DNA from: Coffea arabica
Taxonomy: Eukaryota; Streptophyta; Magnoliopsida; Gentianales; Rubiaceae
DNA: 64,000 nucleotides
Direction: 5' to 3'
Assembly (NCBI RefSeq): GCF_036785885.1
Contig: NC_092317.1
Span: 1,800,501 to 1,864,500 of the forward strand
Of this stretch, positions 60,598-64,000 are shown piece after piece (the first letter of the stretch is position 1; the number at the start of each line of letters is the position of its first letter). The notes under the pieces were generated by a model. It was not told the origin of the DNA, made no database searches, and saw only the letters and a program-made list of their open reading frames with translations. The position numbers and the translations under genes were made by a program.

Positions 60598-62288
60598 GAC
60601 TGCTGCCAGCGGCATCAAAATCTAAGGCTGTATGCTATTGTTGGGTGATGCCTGATCTGGTGCGTGTGGCAACGAATTAACTTGCAAGACTTTTCAGCAA
60701 ATAGACGTAGTCTTTGTTAACTCGGTTTCCAGCCTGTTGATATCAGTTAATTCTACTCCACGTTTTAAAGAATAGTATAATTCGTTTTTTTAGTTTTTTT
60801 CTTTTTTGTCGAAACCCCATACACAGGGAAGTACAACACCCTTGATTTATTATCAACAAAAAATAAATAAACCATGAAGGGGAATCACACCTGACCTCCA
60901 ATACACATAAAAATCGTTTCTTTGATTTTGAACGCATAGACTAATAATACTATATTCATTTACCATATTATTTGTGCAATGCCGGTATTGAAAAGTGATC
61001 GATTTTGAATTCAGTTCTTGCTTTTCCTTTTAAACTTACGAATTAGTAAATCTAAAAGCGAGGGATGAAAAGAAGTTAATGACTATAAATTTTAAAATTT
61101 TCTTTTTTTTTTGAGTAAAGCGGAAAAACAGAACTGGGAAACAATTATCTAGAGTAACCTTTACGGCTTTACCTTCGGGTTTTATTGTCGAGAATTGATA
61201 GATAACCAGTCTATCTTCTCATCTATATATATATATATATATTACCAGAGAGAGCGTTGGTTAGAGTTACGTTTATGCTAATTATAAAATGTCAACGCGA
61301 TTCTCTTGAGTCTTGAATTGAACATCGCGCGCTGCAAAATGTAATCTACGCTAATGACTAAACAAATCCGCTGGGACTTTTTGACTCAGGCATCTCATGA
61401 TGAAACCAATGAAGTACAAGATTGTTTCTGTTTCTAGGCACTTGTATTTCAGAATTTTCTTGGTCGGAGTAGCATGTATTATGGAAGGAAATTTCGGACA
61501 CAACATACAAATCCTGTTTTGCAAGTCAAGAACCGTGGATTAGGTACATGTTGTGATCTCCATTTTTAATGTCACGCCAAGAAATATAACCTTAAATGGC
61601 GGTTCACAATGGCAACTTTTTTGTCAAGACTTTTTCTTCTTACCAAGTCAGTCTCTCATCAATTTTACTTCTTAGCAGTAGCCTTTAGAATTGTAATACC
61701 TCTGAAACTTCTTGCTTTCCATGAATACCCTTGATGAAAATTGTTGAGAATTGTGTTAAAATAGTTGGAGTCCGAACTTTTCTTGAATTTATCAGAATAC
61801 CAAGACAAAAAATCGTACAACAAACCACAACATTACACAATTCATTGCAGCACCTGTGATTTCTAGCTCTAAGTTGCCAAAACGACAACGCTAAGGTTGA
61901 AGCCTCGTTTTTTGCCCATATCAATATCAACTATGAAAAAAATTTCACGATTTAATCTCAACTCACTATTGCAAAGTACTTATCCTCGTCTCTCTTCCAG
62001 TCGCAAGAATATATATCATCAATTCCCTAGAAAAGGTCGTCGTTTTAAGTGGTGATTGATGAAACTGGTACAGAAACAAATATCTGCTCCATAAACTACG
62101 CAACCAACATGGGTTCATAACTATTTTCATCCATAGCTCAAGAAGAAAAATATAGAAAGGTCGGAAACAAAAATTTTAGAGACTCTAGAACCCAAAAAGT
62201 AGCCAAGTATTAAAACCAAAATCCAAAATGAAAAACGAGCAAAACACAGCTCTTCACTGCTACACTTTGAAAATGACATTTCTATGCC
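60598..62288. other. Gene-free stretch between the 92-residue gene and RPL28
   Basis: AT-rich. It holds a (TA)n run at 61224-61242. The last few hundred bases should be the L28 3' UTR. The 81-codon minus frame near 61685-61930 has no domain. Confidence 0.45.
61224..61242. repeat. (TA)n microsatellite
   Basis: About nine TA dinucleotides. Confidence 0.9.
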
Positions 62289-63917
62289 TTATGCTTGTCT
62301 ATTCCTCTTCTTAACGCCAGACCTGGCAACCTTGAGGCTCCTGTGAACAACACTCAACCTTGCAATAGCAGCCTTCTTCAGATCAGGCCTGTAATAGTTA
62401 TCTGCCACCTATGTTGAGTGACAAATGCATCAACAAACTTGACAAAAAAAGTCGCAACAAATCAAATACAAAGACATTTTGTAGCCAGTTTATCTCCAAG
62501 TTTTCAGACTAGGGCTCCAACATCCTAATTTAACTGAAGAATAGGACAAGTACATAGAAGATCCATTATCATGATGCACAAATGCTTCTTCAAAGATTGA
62601 ATCAAAGAATTGGTAGATCAATTGGTTGAAGTCATGATTTGGTGGTAGAACAACACGAAGTGTCACATTGAGTACTATAGCCTGTTTTATCCATTTCAGT
62701 CAGGAGACATAGTCCAGCCAGATTATGTCCCCGAAGACACTAAAGGAAATCTATTTACAACTAGAAATATAACAAACCAAAGACAGAATCATTAAAATTT
62801 CACCGAAATAGTATAAAAAAGTTGTTTATTTTGAAAAGCAAAATAACACATTCACAACACAATCTAATACCATTGCCAAGAAAGGTTAACGTGTTGACAG
62901 CAAATATGAGCAAGCAGAAATCTCAGGCTACGGAAAGAAGGCAAGACCATATCGCCCATTCGAATTGATCCTTTTGGAATCAGAAAACAACAGTCCAAAT
63001 CCCAAAAGTAAGAAATGCAGATAAAAGTGTGCAAAATATGAATTGAAGCTATAGGCAGAGTACTCATATTTATATCAATCAGCTACCCATGCTAATAAAA
63101 CTTGGCTTTCTATTTGTGCATTACCTGGTTTGTCACAGCCTTGGCCATTCTACGGAACTCCTTCTTCATGACAGACTTGTTATACAAAGCTGCGGGCTTG
63201 TTCTGTTTCTTGGTCTTTGTTGTAGCAAGCAACACAGACTGATCTTTGCCCCCTGGTTGAATGGTCACTGTCTTCTTGTTTGCCAATCCTGGAAACAATA
63301 AAAAAAACCCATAAAAATCACTTATAACGCACTCTAGCAATCGCAGTACTGCGACACAAACCAACCAAAGAAAACAAACACAGGCTGAAGCAAACTACAG
63401 ATAAAACACATAACACTGAACTACACTAACAAGCCATATGTAAGGGCCAAAGAAATTAATAAAGCATTTGCTTTAAAAATCCAAAAGATGCACGTTCATG
63501 TAACATGACTTCTCTGTATTCCTAACTATTCTTGAAAATCCAAATAAATGCAAAAATAAATAAAAGGCCTTAAAATTTTTTTTCTTGTTTATACTTGCCT
63601 TACAAACACTACATATGTAAGAATACATGTCAACTACTCTATATTTTCCCCATTTCCAAGGCAAACCAACTAGAACCCAGATCTAAAAACGTTCAATTCT
63701 ACCAAACAGAACATAAAAGCACAATTATATAACAAAGGGGAAAAAAGAAATCAGATCAACGAGATGAACCAGAATGCTTGTAAGAGTGGAGGTTGCAAAG
63801 ATTGTTGGGCTCCTTGGTAAACTTGACGCTAGCGGTGCCGTTGCCAAACTCCTTAACCAAAAAGGAGTTGTTCTTCTTCACGATCTCCCATATCAGCTGC
63901 CCCGGTACTGTCGCCAT
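62289..63917 (-). CDS. RPL28: 60S ribosomal protein L28 (eL28)
   Basis: Three exons in transcription order: 63917-63770, 63288-63125, 62408-62289, coding 143 residues, the normal length in plants. The protein begins '[20 protein letters not shown]', contains '[20 protein letters not shown]' and '[15 protein letters not shown]', and ends '[13 protein letters not shown]' after '[20 protein letters not shown]'. It is a small, basic component of the cytosolic large ribosomal subunit. All junctions are GT-AG. The start is the first ATG in the conserved frame; the promoter lies mostly beyond the window edge. The region just upstream carries 'accctaaac', similar to the telo-box common in plant ribosomal-protein promoters. 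Paralogues (A or C type) cannot be distinguished. Confidence 0.96.
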
Positions 63918-64000
63918 TTCCTCACCCTAAACTTAACACAATTCACCCAATTCACCCAAAAACAAATAAATAAAATCGAATTATCAGGAATCGAATTAGT
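63918..64000 (-). promoter_or_regulatory. Leader and proximal promoter of RPL28 (truncated by window edge)
   Basis: Eighty-three bases upstream of the L28 ATG, including a telo-box-like 'ccctaaac' at 63926-63933. No TATA box is visible before the window ends. Confidence 0.35.

Overview
The window is nuclear DNA from a flowering plant, most likely a eudicot. Genes are split by short GT-AG introns, the DNA between them is AT-rich, and the proteins are plant-type housekeeping families. No bacterial, organellar or viral gene was seen. Short repeats of the type 'TTTGGATTG ... ACTGTAGC ... ATGTATGTGAGATAAAAAG' remind me of asterid (perhaps coffee-family) genomes, but that is a memory-based guess.

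Layout, left to right. 0-3.8 kb: gene-free DNA with three MITE types and a retroelement fragment. 3.8-5.6 kb (+): secreted pectate lyase, 4 exons. 6.4-14.1 kb (-): proteasome-associated deubiquitinase of the UBP6/UBP7 (USP14) type, 18 exons, with one non-AG splice acceptor. 15.25-16.26 kb: four tandem copies of a roughly 245-bp unit. 16.9-28.1 kb (+): plant ELL-type RNA polymerase II elongation factor, 12 exons. 28.1-31.9 kb: transposon-derived DNA with a Helitron 3' end. 31.9-34.1 kb (+): divergent S15a/uS8 ribosomal protein, probably mitochondrial. 37.5-45.4 kb (+): glutamate-dehydrogenase-like protein with an N-terminal zinc-finger-like region, 15 exons, lacking several catalytic residues. 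47.4-48.0 kb (-): single-exon ESCRT-III CHMP1. 50.7-56.6 kb (+): plant anoctamin (TMEM16) membrane protein, 16 exons. 56.67 kb onward: a second Helitron end leading into very AT-rich duplicated DNA. 60.2-60.5 kb (-): a 92-residue protein of unknown function with its own TATA box. 62.3-63.9 kb (-): 60S ribosomal protein L28, 3 exons.

The genes are unrelated neighbours, as is usual in plants, and no operon or biosynthetic cluster is implied. The most notable items are the GDH-like protein, the CG acceptor in the UBP6-like gene, the two Helitron ends, and the complete plant ELL gene with a Ser/Asp-rich low-complexity segment. Exon boundaries were placed by hand from splice consensus, reading frame and family conservation. 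Total coding lengths divide by three for every model.
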